Below are positions 63,346 through 64,000 of a stretch of DNA of 64,000 nucleotides, one piece after another. Under the pieces are notes generated by a model, which was not told the DNA's origin, did not search any database, and saw only the letters and a list, made by a program, of their open reading frames with translations. Each line of letters starts with the position of its first letter. Within the stretch, counting starts at the first letter, position 1. Source of the DNA: CAVVMA01 sp963788205 (GTDB lineage Bacteria > Desulfobacterota > Binatia > Binatales > Binataceae); assembly GCA_963788205.1 (NCBI GenBank), contig CAWBGG010000003.1, forward strand, positions 76,863-140,862. Direction: 5' to 3'. A program made the position numbers and the translations under genes.

Positions 63346-64000
63346 CTGGCAACCTCGCGGACCTGGGGCGAAGGAATCTCGTGTTTGTCGAACACTTGGC
63401 GAAAGCCCCAATTGATGCGCAGACTTCCCAGCCAGATCAGCTCGACCCGCTCTACGGCCAGGCGATCTTGAAGCCGGCGGAGAAGTTGTTCCTCGTTTGC
63501 CGCCAGGCCTTCGATCGCGACAGTGAGAATTTCGCTTCGCCGCTTACCGTCCCGGACAAGCAGGACGTTGCGCCCGACCAGCGCGGGGTCTTCCTCGACG
63601 CACAGGCGCGCGTCGTAGGCGGCGATTGTCCGATCGCCAACCGCGACGCTGCTTTCGGGACGGCCGTAAATCTTGAGCCTGCGGAAGCCGCAGCCGCAAT
63701 CGCACGCGCCGGGCTGAAAGGCCGCGAAGTCGCCGGTGTTGTAGCGTACGAAGACGCTTCCGGCGGCGGTGAGTTTGGTCACGACGAGTTGGCCGCGCGT
63801 TCCCGCCGCCACCGGTTTGCCTTCGCCGTTGACGACCTCGAGGTAGCACACGTCCTCGTGCACGTGCGGCGCTCCGTGAATTGCACATTCGTCGAGCGCC
63901 GCGCCCTCCTGCGTGCCGCCACGCTCGAAGACGTCCCCGACCTCGAGCCGGTCGCGAAGGAACTCGCGCAGCCAAGGTGTCAGCGGCAAGCCGACCACGG
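63342..64000 (-). CDS. PaaK-like AMP-dependent acyl-CoA/ligase, partial
   Basis: The frame enters from the right edge and ends at 63342, giving at least 218 residues. It shows the C-terminal part of a phenylacetate-CoA ligase-like enzyme: DECAIHGAPHVHEDVCYLEVVN, GTRGQLVVTKLTAAG, FVRYNTGDFAAF and a C-terminal lid domain (RRLQDRLAVERVELIWL). The ATP loop is beyond the window. A CxCGC-containing turn (ACDCGCGFRRLKIYGR) is typical of PaaK-like ligases. It is the first visible gene of the ligase, U32, membrane protein operon. Confidence 0.85.
   Translation of the reverse strand, partial: VVGLPLTPWLREFLRDRLEVGDVFERGGTQEGAALDECAIHGAPHVHEDVCYLEVVNGEGKPVAAGTRGQLVVTKLTAAGSVFVRYNTGDFAAFQPGACDCGCGFRRLKIYGRPESSVAVGDRTIAAYDARLCVEEDPALVGRNVLLVRDGKRRSEILTVAIEGLAANEEQLLRRLQDRLAVERVELIWLGSLRINWGFRQVFDKHEIPSPQVREVAR

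Noticed and set aside
1..64000. CRISPR arrays, rRNA and tRNA genes
   Set aside because: No regularly spaced short repeats and no rRNA or tRNA-like sequences were noticed by eye; a dedicated tRNA or CRISPR scan was not possible.

Overview
This GC-rich 64 kb window comes from a bacterium with many acyl-CoA/CoA-transferase genes, TldD/TldE-type peptidase genes, a divergent MqnC-like gene, DUF1329 and SBBP-repeat proteins, and abundant insertion sequences. That mix fits an uncultured soil-type lineage such as Binatota (the former deep 'Deltaproteobacteria') or Tectomicrobia/Entotheonella. This placement is inference; the window holds no rRNA or other marker gene.

Layout. 1-5.4 kb: edge of a MoxR ATPase gene, a CoA transferase (CaiB type), and a TldD-like/TldE-like pair. 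5.5-9.2 kb: an intergenic palindrome split by two insertion sequences. One is IS1182-like. The other is an IS1595-family element with 30-bp perfect ends and an 8-bp target duplication, and it carries a trypsin-like protease gene. 9.2-14.5 kb: acyl-CoA dehydrogenase and amidohydrolase, a citrate synthase with an HTH domain (one frameshift), and a divergently transcribed DRE-TIM acyltransferase. 14.5-17.2 kb: a HEPN-like gene cut by an IS5-family element, overlapping a small HTH plus PD-(D/E)XK nuclease-like gene; this is a candidate defence or toxin module. 17.5-19.3 kb: an AidB-like acyl-CoA dehydrogenase.

20.6-43.5 kb: a nonribosomal peptide synthetase (NRPS) cluster on the + strand with tightly overlapping genes. 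It encodes a small protein of unknown function, an A-T-C-TauD enzyme split by an IS630, a free TauD hydroxylase, a C*-A(FkbM)-T-C-T enzyme with three single-base frameshifts, a thioesterase with Cys in the nucleophile position, an S33-type hydrolase, and two enzymes that each contain a shrunken adenylation-like domain without an ATP loop. Only three of six carrier domains have a normal adenylation partner. By active-site reading these are Glu-like (strong), Ala-like (moderate) and Pro-like (weak).

43.5-52.3 kb: a cytochrome P450 remnant, two copies of a ~158-nt structured repeat, a DUF2141 lipoprotein, an SBBP/choice-of-anchor protein, a polytopic membrane protein and a small cytochrome c. 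52.7-64 kb: a radical SAM/SPASM gene converging on a minus-strand respiratory locus (Rieske protein, fused cytochrome b, pentaheme and diheme cytochromes, propeller lipoprotein) headed by an MqnC-like radical SAM gene, with DUF1329, a membrane protein, a U32 peptidase-family protein and a PaaK-like ligase upstream.

Four single-base frameshifts, all readable as one-base insertions, lie in otherwise well-preserved genes. They could be assembly errors or early decay. The IS insertions, in contrast, have clean ends and target duplications, and the interrupted reading frames rejoin exactly.
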